From: Telmatactis stephensoni
Taxonomy: Eukaryota; Cnidaria; Anthozoa; Actiniaria; Isophelliidae
DNA: 64,000 nt
Direction: 5' to 3'
Assembly: GCA_029948255.1 (NCBI GenBank)
Contig: JALIZF010001386.1
Location: forward strand, 186,001 to 250,000
In this document: positions 1-11,095 of the stretch, one piece after another
Layout: each line of letters starts with the position of its first letter
How positions within the stretch are numbered: the first letter of the stretch is position 1
Program-made: the position numbers and the translations under genes
Notes under the pieces: model-generated
Databases searched by the model: none
What the model saw: the letters and a program-made list of their open reading frames with translations, nothing else
What the model was told of the DNA's origin: nothing

Positions 1-654
1 TTTTTTAAAAGCTCAAGAGAAAGATAGTTGCTATACTTATATAAAATTCCGCGGATTGACTTGGCAATTTTCCTACAAATAAATACAATATGAGGAGTCC
101 CATTATAAACAATCATCAATTAGCAAACCTAGAAACTTTAATTGTGTTTGAGACCCTGTCAATAAGTTGCCCATTGTTGTTTCAGACAACAATGTAATAA
201 ATATTCAGTGCTGTCAGCCGTAGTCCCACTCTCCATTACACTCTGACAGTTATCTTTACATCTTATTTTTGACAGTTTTTAAACTTTCACTTTGCAAATA
301 TTGAGACTATAAAAGACGTCTCCTACCTGATACGTAAGTAGATCTTCCGGAGTGTAGAACATTGTATAACCAATTTATAGTATTACACTCGGAGTAAAGT
401 TCCTAGTCCACATCTTCCGTTCTTAGAAAGTATAAGTTCAAAGGGACAGGAATTTCGCATCCCATTCTGCTTCTAAGTGTTGTACATATAATAATTTGAA
501 ACTAAACTGAAGATGAATTGAAATTGTAGGGATATCTTGGCAGATCTTCGCTTATAGCTGAAAGATACTGATTTGATCAACACACTTTAACCTTCAAGAA
601 CCAAGATACAAGGGACTAAAAGACTGGAGTTATATCCGTAGAGGTCTTCCAATC
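1..654. other. Intergenic sequence upstream of the GPCR fragment
   Basis: No coding region, RNA gene or recognisable repeat was found here. It is AT-rich and may hold the old promoter and 5' untranslated region of the GPCR-like reading frame that starts at 655. Confidence 0.4.
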
Positions 655-1314
655 ATGACCAATTCCACAACACAAGCACTGGACTACTTTGCATTGTATA
701 TGCTATTTGTGGATAAATATTCTCACTTCAAAATCTTCTTATACTTCCTTGTTGTTGTTAATTCTCTAAGCTCGATTCTGGCTACTGTTTTAAATTTCTT
801 TGTCATTTTTACATTTGTAAGAACGGAAACTTTGCGAACAATTGCATCAAACATTTTGATTCTTAGCTTGGCCATTTCTGACTTTGGAGTTGGAGTAATA
901 GCACAACCGGCGTATTGTTGTCGTTTAATTGCCTGGCTGACAAAAACGCCTTCTATATATCAAAGCAGTTTGAAAATATATCATCAGTCGTTTAATGCGC
1001 TTGTAACTGGCTCGCTTCTCACTGTTACTGCCATCACTATTGATCGGTTCCTTGCTCTTCACCTACATCTAAGATACCAAGAATTTGTCACAACGAAACG
1101 AACTTACACAGTCGCCATAGTACTATGGGTGGTTAGCTTGTCTTGGAGTTTTGTATTTTTAACAAACAAACCTTCCCTGGTGATCACCATCGATTCTTTC
1201 GCATTGGTCATCATCTTTCTTAACCTTTTGCTGATGTTTAAAATTTCTCGAGTCATACGCAGACACTCAGCACAGATGGCAGCCCAGTTAATATATATTC
1301 TACAGAATACATAA
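655..1314 (+). pseudogene. Truncated class A (rhodopsin-like) GPCR, TM1-TM5 only
   Basis: The single-exon frame encodes 219 residues. TM1 is about residues 28-52 (VLNFFVIF), TM2 about 65-89 with the conserved Asp at 76 in SLAISD, TM3 about 112-134 ending in DRF (130-132, a DRY variant), TM4 about 152-169 with Trp158, and TM5 about 178-199 followed by the intracellular KISRVIRRH stretch. The frame then runs into unrelated sequence and stops, so TM6, TM7 and the NPxxY motif are absent. Intact family members are normally 300-350 residues with seven helices. The sequence resembles the large lineage-specific orphan GPCR expansions of corals, usually single-exon genes. It could not work as a normal receptor; a truncated pseudogene is the simplest reading. 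The ligand is unknown. Confidence 0.75.
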
Positions 1315-2739
1315 ACTCTATAGTCTCAAGTGTATATTCTGATGTGCTTTTTCATATTAAGGAGGTTTTTTAAATTACATTAAATATTCAAATTGGTACC
1401 CAGTCTCCTACTTGATATGCAAATGGCTAATTGCCCTACCTATCTCATTTATCTGCTGGGTGTTAATTGATTGACAGAAACTTCTGTTTAATTGCACAAT
1501 CTAGTTTTTCTAAAACCTGAGAAAATCCTCCTATAGGTCATTTGCATCATAGTGTTATACACTACCAGTTATGGGGGAATATACCTGAGTTGTTCAAAAA
1601 TCCTATAAATGCAAACTCGTTATTATTCACTCTCCTGAGACCGGCACTTAAGACTTGGGTACGGGTTCTTTTACGTGAGTTGCATAAAGCACACTTAACA
1701 AACTCTTAAGTTCGTCACTTAAGTGTGAATATACGAGACACTTTTAACTTTTAACTTAAAAGTTCTTACTTTACGTTACTTCACTTCACTTCACTTCACT
1801 TTATGAGCAGCGACGTTTACGTAGATCAAGAGTATTCAGAGACAGAGATAATTAACCCATTGGATTCATTATCTCTGATGATGATTATTTTCAAAGAATT
1901 CGAATGATAAGAGCTATGTTTTATGAGGTTCTCCAGCATGTTCATCATAATCTTGAACAACAACACTCGGCGAAATCATGCACTTCGGCTTCCCAACAAC
2001 TAATGGTGGGTACGTTTAGATTTTTTTTTTGGATGTGGTTCCTTTCAAGGTGGTCGGTGATACGATTAAAGTACATAAAAGTATGGTAAGCAAGAGTGAC
2101 AAGGGCTATTGTCAAGCTTAGGAACGATTTCATATATAGATCGATTTCACTGACGTCATCGAGAAAAATAAAGTCGGTTTCAGAGCATCAAATAAAATAA
2201 AAATACTTGTACCTCAAAGAGCAACTAAATCTTTGCAACTCTAGAAAATATTGAGTCAAAAGAGCTTTTCTCCACGAAGATACGAATGTTTGAATGTGGG
2301 CTTGTTGTTGGTAAGAATGTATGGGGCCGCCATATTGGTGTACACCAATATGTACACCAATATGGCGACCATAAATACCAAGCATCGAAATGATATTATA
2401 TATACATTAATTTGTTCATTTTATTGATTATATATATAGAAAATGACAATTAAGTTCATTACCAAAGCAAATGAGGTGAAATTTGTCGCAAATTGATGTG
2501 TTCTTACGTCGTTTGAAAATGCGTGACTGCATGGCGTGACAAGCGATGAACAGAATCAGACCAAATTTCCAGAGACGACTTATTTTCATGATACATACAA
2601 AATATCAGGCAATCAGCTTTCTCTGAATTTTAGTTTAGATTTTAGTCCTCTCGTGACGTCACGTGAAATCGATCTATTGACCAAGTGCATGCAGAAGAAT
2701 GCGGTGCGGCTATTGCGTTAGAAACATAAGACACATAAG
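1315..2739. other. No gene; low-complexity and repeat-derived sequence
   Basis: I see no gene. There is a run of direct CACTT repeats near 1780-1800 and a 16-bp-arm palindrome at 2328-2367 (listed separately). Short reading frames here lack any recognisable motif. Confidence 0.4.
2328..2367. repeat. Perfect inverted repeat, 16-bp arms, 8-bp spacer
   Basis: The arm CGCCATATTGGTGTAC (2328-2343) is perfectly reverse-complemented at 2352-2367. The spacer ACCAATAT itself repeats part of the right arm. Its function is unknown; it could be the core of a small foldback element. Confidence 0.7.
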
Positions 2740-3047
2740 AGCAACATGATTTTCCATGTGTCGAGGGGGTTATAGATGGAACCCATATCAAGTTCCTGAA
2801 ACCCAAAAACCATTAAGTGGCGTTTGTGAATAGAAAAGATTTTCACTCTATAATATCCAAATATGTGGAAATGACAGATTGATGATCACAGATGTTGTGG
2901 TGAAATGGCCTGGGCATGACTCACGAATATATAATACATCCACTCTTTTTGAAAGGTTCAACCAACCAGTATTGCCTTGTTTGCCAAATGGTGTGATTTT
3001 AGGTAGCCTCAAGTATGAAAGTCTAGGACACACTTAGACTTACAGGA
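2740..3047 (+). pseudogene. Harbinger/PIF-type (HARBI1-like) DDE transposase remnant
   Basis: The translation contains EGVIDGTHIKF, then NRKDFHS, then NIQICGNDRLMITDVVVKWP, then GHDSRIYNTSTLFERF. This is the order and spacing of the PIF/Harbinger (HARBI1) nuclease core: the first catalytic Asp in the IDGTH block, and the second in the ITDV block followed by the G-x-HDSR motif. It is broken by an in-frame stop (TAA, after PKNH) and by a frameshift near 2855, and it ends after VILGS without the catalytic Glu region. It is therefore a fossil transposon fragment with no host role visible. Confidence 0.75.
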
Positions 3048-3302
3048 CCTCACGGGCACCCGTAAATCTACGTGCCCTTTTTGCACTTAACAAATACTCG
3101 TAAAGCGTTTATGCAACAGCTGTAAATTCCGTTGCATAATCAGCACTTAAGTGGTCTCTTACGAAAATCTTATGCATTAGTACTTTAGTGGAACTCTTAA
3201 GGAACAACTTAAGATATTGTAACAAAGATTCTGCTGTAGTCAGTTGTACTCATAACTAATTTGAAATAACTCTGTTTTCATCTGACTTTTTGTTTTACAT
3301 AA

Positions 3303-3343
3303 TTAAGACGTTTCGACTCTCACTCGAGTCTTCATCAGTTAAC
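3303..3343 (-). ncRNA. Hammerhead ribozyme motif (minimal type, Penelope-associated)
   Basis: On the minus strand the core reads CTGATGA (3332-3338), then stem II GACTC/GAGTC with a six-base loop, then GAAAC (3310-3314), then GTC (3307-3309). TTAA flanks both sides as a possible short stem I. Stem III would be only about two base pairs. That is typical of the minimal hammerheads in Penelope-like elements and retrozymes, which usually cleave as dimers. It sits just downstream of a Penelope-like coding fragment on the same strand, which supports the call. Activity cannot be judged from sequence. Confidence 0.65.
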
Positions 3344-3700
3344 CGTTAGTTGCGCGAGGACGCCAGTTGAAAGACAAAACATCAGTCCGAGCTCACGCTC
3401 GTGCCCTGTAGCGTTCTATATAGTTCGGGAAGAGTCATTCGGTCGTTGCCAGCGTTGGCGTCTAAGTTGGAATGCCAAGCTTCTAGGAACAGTCGTTGGT
3501 GGTATTTGGCTTCTGTGTCAACAATGCTCGCATTGTCGAAGTCAAAGGTATGCCCAGTTTCGTTGGCATGCAGGGCGACCTTCGATATTTTATGCAACAC
3601 CCTTAAGTTAAGATCACGCTTAAGTACAATATTAAGGTTTATGCAACCGGCCCCTGGCTCCCAGGAGATTGCATACCCAGTGACAAACCTTCCCATTAAG
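3303..3700 (-). mobile_element. Penelope-like retroelement 3' fragment (GIY-YIG tail plus ribozyme)
   Basis: A 104-residue minus-strand frame (3382-3696) contains KVALHANETGHTFDF, NASIVDTEAKYHQRLFLEAW and NAGNDRMTLPELY. This matches the C-terminal part of the GIY-YIG endonuclease of Penelope-like elements: the H-x(n)-GH block, the R...LEAW helix with its catalytic Glu, and the Asn-containing end. The reverse transcriptase is missing, so this is a 5'-truncated copy. The hammerhead motif at 3303-3343 lies directly downstream, as in complete elements. Confidence 0.7.
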
Positions 3701-4690
3701 ATTATGACACCTGATTATTACGCCTGTACGCGGGTTTTTTTTCGTGTCAGCCAGGAACGAAAACCTGATCTAGTCGTTGAAATAGGATAAAAGGCAAATA
3801 GTATTGTTCAAAAATAAAGGGATTCGTGAATGGAAAACTGAAATAATAAATAGTTGGAAGGTGTACTTCTACTCGAAATAAATTCACTGAAAAATGTGAA
3901 TAGCTTTTGTGTTGGATCGAGCGCGAGTAGTTTCTTTCGTGTATTTTACATGAACTGAACATGGGGATTGTTAGTTCAAAGACCGAATACCACGCACAAT
4001 AAAAATACGACTACTTGAATAACAAGTAGGTTAATAATACCATGCATGATAATAGAAGGACAAAGGCAAACACTAATAGCTGTTGACAGACAAATTAAAG
4101 GTCTTTACTACTGCGGCTTGTTGAACTACAGGCAGCCAGTGTACGCTTCGAGGAGCGTCTTGTTAAAAAGTTTATTAACGACAACATGTCAATCACTCTT
4201 ACTCAAGCGGCAGCTAATCTAAATGTCCTTTTTAAGCCGATTTTGGGCTTCTTTTACATGGGCACGAGTGAACGCACGAGTGCGTCTAGTTAATAATTGA
4301 CTTAAACACCCTCGGACGGGCGCACGAGGTTCGGATATCTTTCGGGTTGACACTTCGTGTCTACTTCGGGGATTCCCGAATTACGCACGCACGCACGCAT
4401 GAAGCCCATAGCATAGTGTGTTACTGGCATAAAGCCAGTAACCACAAAAAGCTAATTGAAGATATCGTACTTTGTAAAATTTATTTCTCCTTATATAATA
4501 AATAAATAAATGATCTTTTCACAACAACATATCCCCATAGTGGTCCTTCATCTACGATATCCTCACACTCACTACCTCTACATTAAATATTTTACCGCAT
4601 ACAACGCTCAACTCACATGTTGATCTTACGTGGAAGATCTTATAGATTAAAAGTGTATATAAAAATTGCCCGTTGCTAAGGACATTTGAA
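3701..4690. other. No gene; repeat-derived sequence
   Basis: I see no coding gene. There is a perfect hairpin at 4420-4442 (GTTACTGGC, five-base loop, GCCAGTAAC) and CGCACG/GCACG runs at 4260-4400. About 4495-4630 is a degenerate copy of the 3' part of the tRNA-derived SINE seen at 52196 and 62938 (it shares ACACTCACTACCTCTACATT). Confidence 0.4.
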
Positions 4691-4699
4691 AACGCTCTA

Positions 4700-5330
4700 A
4701 AATGTCTTTAAATTGTCAAATCGCTTTTACATTTTATAGTTTGTCTTAATTCTCGATGGAACTTAAAATTGAATGACGCCATTGCGTGACGCCATCACAT
4801 GATGTCATAGTTACAGAAAAAGGTATAATTTCCTTTAGCAATGCATATTGGAGAATTGAAAATAGATTGAAATAAAGCTTGAGATCAAGTTGCATAAAAC
4901 CAAGCATGCGTTTTAAGAATGATCTCCAAACAAACTTGTATTTTGATTTTTTTGAATGTCGCAAATGGTCGAGCGATAGTGCAAAGAACATCCGTATTTC
5001 TTAACTCAGTATGCCAATCCCATGCTTGGCTTTAAAGAATATAAATTTTGAAGGAACACTAATTTGATGAAATCCACCAAGGTTGATAGCTTTTTAAAGA
5101 AACAGGAAGTAAAATGTCCTACGTATGCACAATAACAACAACAACAACAGAAATGAGTCTTTTTGTTATAAGGTTCGCGTCGCTTTACCTCGACAGTTTA
5201 CCGGAAGTAAAAACGCGTATATATACGCATATCTCGCCTACGGCTCGTGCTTCCACTACGCTCTCGAGTGATCTCCCAATACCACGCGTGTTTTGATCAG
5301 GTTATCAGACATGGAACACATTTTTTTCTT
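4700..5330 (-). repeat. Orphan copy of the protease upstream flank
   Basis: This block is the reverse complement of 32180-32870, upstream of protease gene D, and matches 11650-11890 upstream of protease A in the same orientation. Shared landmarks include the GATGAAATCCACCAA block near 5067 and the inverted GTTTTGATCAGG end near 5290-5301. In A and D this sequence precedes a protease gene; here no signal-peptide exon follows to the left, so it looks like the leftover flank of a deleted or never fully copied unit. Confidence 0.6.
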
Positions 5331-5850
5331 AAACTAATGGCAGATTAAAAGTTTTGAAAAACTCTGTACATAGGGCTTCATGAAATATATCAAGCTTTTT
5401 CGTGTAAGAAATCTCTTGGGATTTTTCCAACAATACGAAGAATTTCTAGCAGAAAAACTCTATGGATTGAGTGTTGCGCTCTGTCGTTTCTCCAGTCTCT
5501 CGGGAATCTCAGTATGAAGTAAGTTTTCACTTGGGAACTTTCATACATACAAGTGACAAGTGACATGACATGACAAGTGCCTTCACCGTTATAATCGTAT
5601 CCTCATGTTTATTTAGCCCGTACTACAAGATCAACACCCTTACAACAGTTGTGTATTTTCCTACCACCACAGCTTATCACTTTGGTTTTGATGCAGTGTA
5701 CTTTGATGCAAATGTCTAGGTTGTGTTAACAAGGGAAAAAAAAAACAGAAGAAATGAAGCTGGAAAATATAGAAACAGGAAGCTAAGATGACAAAGTAAG
5801 CTTAAGATTGTCTGCAAATTTTGTGTTAGTGTGGTTAGATTTTCTACTTA

Positions 5851-8800
5851 TTAGTTGGCACGCATGGTACGATCGATCCAATTCCTGAATCGACCAACAC
5901 GAGCAAATGCAGTGTAGACATCCAGTGCATCACATCTTGGCGAACCCCAGCTTACTGCACCTTGGAGAACCCATCGACCATCAGGCGCTTGACAGACGTA
6001 CGGGCCACCGCTGTCACCATGACAACCACTCCTTATGGAACCGTGTACTCCCCCACAGATCATATTGTCAGTCATTTTCATTTTCTCTGCACCTGGTTCT
6101 GAGCTGTTGGAGAGTTTTTTCTGGCAGAGGTTGTTGTCGACGACGGGGAGAGGTGCTTGCTGTAATGTATGGTGGGAACTGCCTGGGTGGCTAATTTTAC
6201 CCCAACCTGTGAATCAGTAATACATAGGTGTCACGCAGCTGCAATGACACGTAAGACAGCTACTGTTACTGTACACCTATATAAGTGATAATGGTCTTTT
6301 ACCAGTTCTTCAATCTGCTTATCGCCCAGGACATAGTACAGAAACTGCCTTACTTAAGGTTAAGAATGATATATTGATGAATATGGACCACCAACGTGTT
6401 ACTTTGTTGGTTCTACTGGATCTCAGTTCTGCCTTCGACACGGTCGATCACAGTGTTCTTCTCAATCGTCTTTCAGTTGATTTTGGTATAACAGGGATTG
6501 CACTAATTTGGTTTGAGTCTTATCTCTCAAACAGACGTCAACGTGTTAACATTGAAGGTGTCTTGTCTGATTTGTTCGACTTAGAATATGGCATTCCACA
6601 AGGAAGCTGTTTGGGACCTTTGTTGTTTTTACTGTATTCAAGTAAGCTTTTTGGAATTATTTCTAAGCATCTTCCTCAGGCCCACTCTTACGCAGATGAT
6701 ACTCAGTTGTACCTGGCTTTCAAGGCTGGTGATGACATCGATGAGAGATTAGCTGTAGCTGCCATGGAAGCATGTGTTTTGGATATACGTAAATGGATGT
6801 TATCTGACAAACTTAAATTGAATACGGACAAAACAGAGTTCTTGTTGATTGGTACTCAACGACAGCTAGAGAAAGTTAATATCACGAACTTACGACTCGG
6901 AGAATCTAGAATTGAACAATCGTCTTCTGCTGTAAAGAACTTGGGAGCCTGGTTTGACTCCCACTTAAAAATGCATGAACATATTAAGAAAACTTGCAGT
7001 TCATCATTTTTTCATCTTTACAATGTCCGTAGGATTAGAAAGTATTTATCTCGTAATGTAACAGAATCCTTAGTTCACGCTTTCATAACAAGTAAATTAG
7101 ACTACTGTAATAGCTTATTGTATGGCCTTCCTGATGTTCATATTAGTAAACTGCAGAGAGTACAAAATGCCGCAGCCAGACTTGTTGTAGGTCTTCCTAG
7201 GTTCTGTCATATCACTCCTGTACTATCTGAATTACACTGGCTGCCTGTTAGGTATCGAATTCATTTTAAGATCCTGTTATTAACTTTTAAATGTTTACAT
7301 GGTTTAGCACCACAGTATCTCTCAGATCTAATTTCTGTTTCTAAGCCGTCCAGGTACAACTTACGTAACCACAAAGGTACTTTGTTGGAACCAGCTAGTA
7401 CAAAGGTATAAAGTAACATTAGGTGATAGGGCTTTTCAGTCTTCTGCTCCAAAACTCTGGAACTCGCTCCCTTTAGAAATTAGGAATGAGAATTCTTTAA
7501 TTAAGTTTAAATCGGCCATTAAGACCTTTCTTTTCAAGCTTGCCTTTAAGGATAATTAGATTTTTAATATCTTGAACCATACCTTTTAGGTTTTATAAGT
7601 TTTTAAATTTTTATTCTATTAGGAGTTAATTATTTATTGTTAATTAATTAGTTTATTAATTAATTATAATTTTTTATTTATTACTAGGTTTGTTTTAGCA
7701 GTGCGCATATGAGCATATCCATATGAAATATGCGCGTTATAAATATTAAATTATTATTATTATTATTATTACTGTTATCATGCACTACAATGGTTACTAA
7801 TGCCAGTCATGTCACGCAAGATAAAAAATGAAAATCACTTGATTGTTAGTAACTTCATTTGATGAACGACAAATTAAACAAAATATTGGATCCGTCAGGC
7901 ATTAATGCCATGAGCGTTGTGCTTGGGACACTGTGCGACGCCATCCGCTTGCAACGTGACAGCATCATTCATTAGTGACGTGAAATTGGTAACGCCATCC
8001 ACTAGTCGCGTGACACTAACATCATCTATTAGAGTCCCTTTACTATACCTGTAATAAAACATGTACCACCAGAAGATACATACTCGTCTTGTTGCGGCAG
8101 GCAGACAGGTCGAACGCGTTTGTTTATAAGGACAGGACGGGAGAGTTTAATCAGTGCGATATCATTGTCAAAAGATGAGCCATTATATCTGGGGTGAACG
8201 AATGTCCGAGCACTATAAAGTTCTTGTTCAAATCCATCGTTGCAACTACGATTATGGTCACCAAGAACGAGTCTATATCTGGACGACGAAACAATGACAA
8301 CAAGAATATCAGTTTAGTCTAACTGTTTTTTAGACCAGACCCAGGCCTCTTTTTACCCCACACCGCTTCGGCAAAACAGAGTCCAGAAGAACTTGCATGC
8401 GCATGCGTTACATGAAACAATCACACACCGTAAAGTTTTGGTGTGACCTGGTTACAAGGCCTTCCGACAAGTCATACAGGGCTTGAATTTGCTCCAATTC
8501 GTGTAAAAATGTGTTCTTCTTACAAGTGATCATGAAGGCATACTTAACTGCTTCGATGAATTCGTTTTCAAAATTAGCCCCATATAGCTGATTTAATTCA
8601 GATAACCTTTCGTCTAACCCGGCCCGAAGCTTCCTAAACAGCAGCCATATTGAACGATAGTCTTGTAACCTGCTCGCACCAAACGTTTATGGTGTCCGAT
8701 TGGTTGACTTCATTTAACACATGCGCATGCAAGTTCTTCTGGACTCTATATTACCGGCGGAGCGGGATAAAAAGAGGCCTGGGTCTGGACAAACTGTTTT

Positions 8801-11039
8801 TCAGTCTAGTCGCCAGGCTTTCCGTTTAAATAAAATAATTGACTTTACCGATAACTGTTAAAATGGCTTCCTAAACGTGGCGTCGTGGCGTTGTCTGCGT
8901 AGTAACGCAACAAAAAGTGATGCATTGGATGACTCATGTCTTGTTCTCGCGTGGTGTTTGCTAAATCTACTTATCATATAGCTAGGTGGGTCGTTCGTTC
9001 GGATATATATTCGTTTTATAGAGGTATTCCCCGTCACGCAGAGATGTATCACCAAGTAATATGTGCCGTCGTCTTATGGAGGTGTGTCTTTCTTATAGAA
9101 GAGACTATCCCGTCACGCAGAGATATGTATCACCCGGAAAAACACGACTTTCAAAAATGGCGGCTTTGCATCAAATTACCAAAAGGGCTGGTAACGAGCT
9201 TCATGAGAGCGAGGCCATAAAGGCCTCTAAAATCATCATCAAATGAGTCTAAAAGCAACTTGTGAGATACATAGAAAAAGGTCTCTCACATGGCAAGAAA
9301 TAAATCATAATAAATAAGAATAAATTATGGCATTAGGAGCGCCAAACTAAGTTTCGGCACTCTTACAATCCATAGATTAGTTTAAAATCAATTTAAAATC
9401 ATATGCATCTTTATTTTTCTTTTTGAGTAAAGGCGTTAACGCCTCGTTTCCATATCATGGTTCCCAATCTTTATGGATAATCCACTTAGCCTGCCATTTT
9501 TGAAAATCCGCTACATAATCAAAGTGACTTACGTCAAACCAGGCTTGGTACAGTGAGCAGCCGTCACCACCCAATCAGGTGAAATCAAAGAACCACCACA
9601 CCAATAACATCGTCCAAAAAGATACAAAGCGGCCTGCCATGGCCATGCACCTACATTAGCATCCTTTCCACCTATGACACGTGACCATGGTGAGACTGGC
9701 GAACGTCCGCAACTCACTGCAAATATAAGAGGTAACGTTAAACTGAGGACGCGGTACGCGCTGAGAAATTGTAAGCAGATGCCTTAGCAAACATGACGCG
9801 ACATGACAGAAGACTCCATGCGCGCTGATGAATTATGCTCAAAATGGTTGCGTGGAATCACGAAGTCGTCACGGTCAACACGCAAGGAACGAATGATTTT
9901 CGTCATCTTACGTCCTGTCCTCGAATCGCGTTTGCTAAATCAGCCTAGTAAAACACATTACGCATTTGTTGCAAATCATGCCTTGCGATTTTTTTGCCAT
10001 CCTTACGGATTTCGTAATACATATAAAGTAGATAATCCAATTCAATATTTCAAAGTTGAAAACCTTACTTGGCGGTGTTGGTGGTGGTCTAGTGGTCCTT
10101 GGTGGTCTGGTGGTGGTCCATGGGCGCCCAGGTTTCTTGGTCAAACTCAAGTACTCTCTCTGTGCTACACAAGTGCCTTTACAAACAAATTAAACATTCT
10201 TGGCTAGAATAACAAAAAGTAAGCTATCTCTCTTTTTATACAGTGTTACAAATTTCCATCTATCCCTTGTTGTATTTCATACACCAATGCATCCTAAACA
10301 AGTTTACTCGGTAGCCTCTTTTTGTTATGAACTATTAGTACAACATTTACATAAGCTTACTGATTGCTACGCCTTTAAACCATCAAGGAATGCTAAAAGA
10401 GTTGTCCTCGAAGATCAGTCTTCAAATCTTGTCAGTCACTGTATACTGCGCATACATTGTTGTACACCTATTTCAAAAGAGGTTGCCGAATGAGAGCTCT
10501 CAAGCCAACGCGACTAGACCGAAAAGGAGTATTGGTAGTAGCAAAAGCTCACTTCGTTTTATAACTTAAGTAATATCTTCCCATACTCCCTTTCGGGTGA
10601 ATCGCATAGGCTTGTTACCGACAAATCCGACAACGTTTATTGAAATTATAATAGGTGTATAACGTCGGCATTTAACGATTTCAGGACCACAAACTTTTCG
10701 CTGCATTAGATAATAACATTGAATTCCATATCTTGCGCTTTTGCTTAGCTAGAAGAGAGAAGACACAGGGAGCTGACTTTCTGGGGTTTAGGGTTAAAAA
10801 TGGAAATAGATTGACAGAAAGAGTAATTAAAAATAAAATGAAATATAAAACATGCAAAACAGAGTGTTTGTTATGCGACAATTCATGTTTTCTCTACAAA
10901 GACGTATCTTTTAGCCAGCACTAGGAAACAAGCTTATGCGGAAAAAAAATATAAACTGAGCTTTCCAAACAAATAAAACATGACCAATAACTGAAAACTT
11001 ACCGATAAACAGCAAAAGTACGACTGTTGCAGCCCTCAT
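5851..11039 (-). CDS. Secreted S1 (chymotrypsin-fold) serine protease A
   Basis: Five exons with GT-AG junctions and consistent phases: 11003-11039, 10069-10164, 9533-9716, 8049-8278, 5851-6206 (903 bp, 300 residues). Residues 1-12 ([12 protein letters not shown]) begin a signal peptide, 13-44 are a Pro/Thr/Arg-rich linker ([12 protein letters not shown]), and the S1 domain begins at R57|VIGGKDA, a classic activation site. The catalytic triad is His99 (TAAHC), Asp145 (NDIAL) and Ser248 (GDSGGP). The position six before the active serine, the bottom of the S1 pocket, is Ser rather than the Asp of trypsin, suggesting chymotrypsin- or elastase-like specificity. A CR1/L2-like retroposon sits in intron 4 and a MITE in intron 3, but no exon is damaged. 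It is a paralogue of B-E. The substrate is unknown; it should act extracellularly. Confidence 0.85.
6269..7769 (+). mobile_element. 5'-truncated CR1/L2-like non-LTR retrotransposon in intron 4 of protease A
   Basis: The reverse transcriptase frame is open from the insertion boundary: [12 protein letters not shown] (finger), [11 protein letters not shown] (first catalytic Asp), [13 protein letters not shown], and YADDTQLYL (6690-6716), followed by the C-terminal region [11 protein letters not shown]. It stops after STKV because of a frameshift near 7405; the expected continuation through WNSLPLEIR to FKDN then TAG at about 7558 is in another frame. The 3' end is a (TTA)n microsatellite. An 8-bp target duplication TACTGTTA flanks it (6261-6268 and 7770-7777), and the uninterrupted sequence survives in protease B intron 4 near 13873-13893. 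There is no endonuclease, so it is dead on arrival. Confidence 0.9.
8335..8788. mobile_element. MITE with long terminal inverted repeats in intron 3 of protease A
   Basis: The left end CCAGACCCAGGCCTCTTTTT and the right end (its reverse complement, ending GGGTCTGG) delimit about 454 bp. The similarity extends inward through AGTCCAGAAGAACTTGCATG on both sides. AACTGTTTTT occurs just outside each end (8321-8330 and 8792-8801), a possible 10-bp target duplication separated from the ends by a few bases. There is no coding capacity. Confidence 0.7.
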
Positions 11040-11087
11040 TGTTACAAGGTCACTTGTCGTTTATAGTGGCTTTGCGTTGTTGATGGA

Positions 11088-11095
11088 TTTATATA
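11088..11095 (-). promoter_or_regulatory. TATA box of protease A
   Basis: TATATAAA on the minus strand lies about 49 bp upstream of the start codon. The surrounding block (CAGACTTTCAGACACTATA, then CCATCAACAACGCAAAG) is conserved in front of all five protease units. Confidence 0.75.

Noticed and set aside
5907..6220. Plus-strand frames over the last exon of protease A (and equivalents at 30612-30797 minus and 40977-41162 plus)
   Set aside because: They are antisense shadows of the S1 catalytic exon, which has conserved motifs and splice phases on the other strand.
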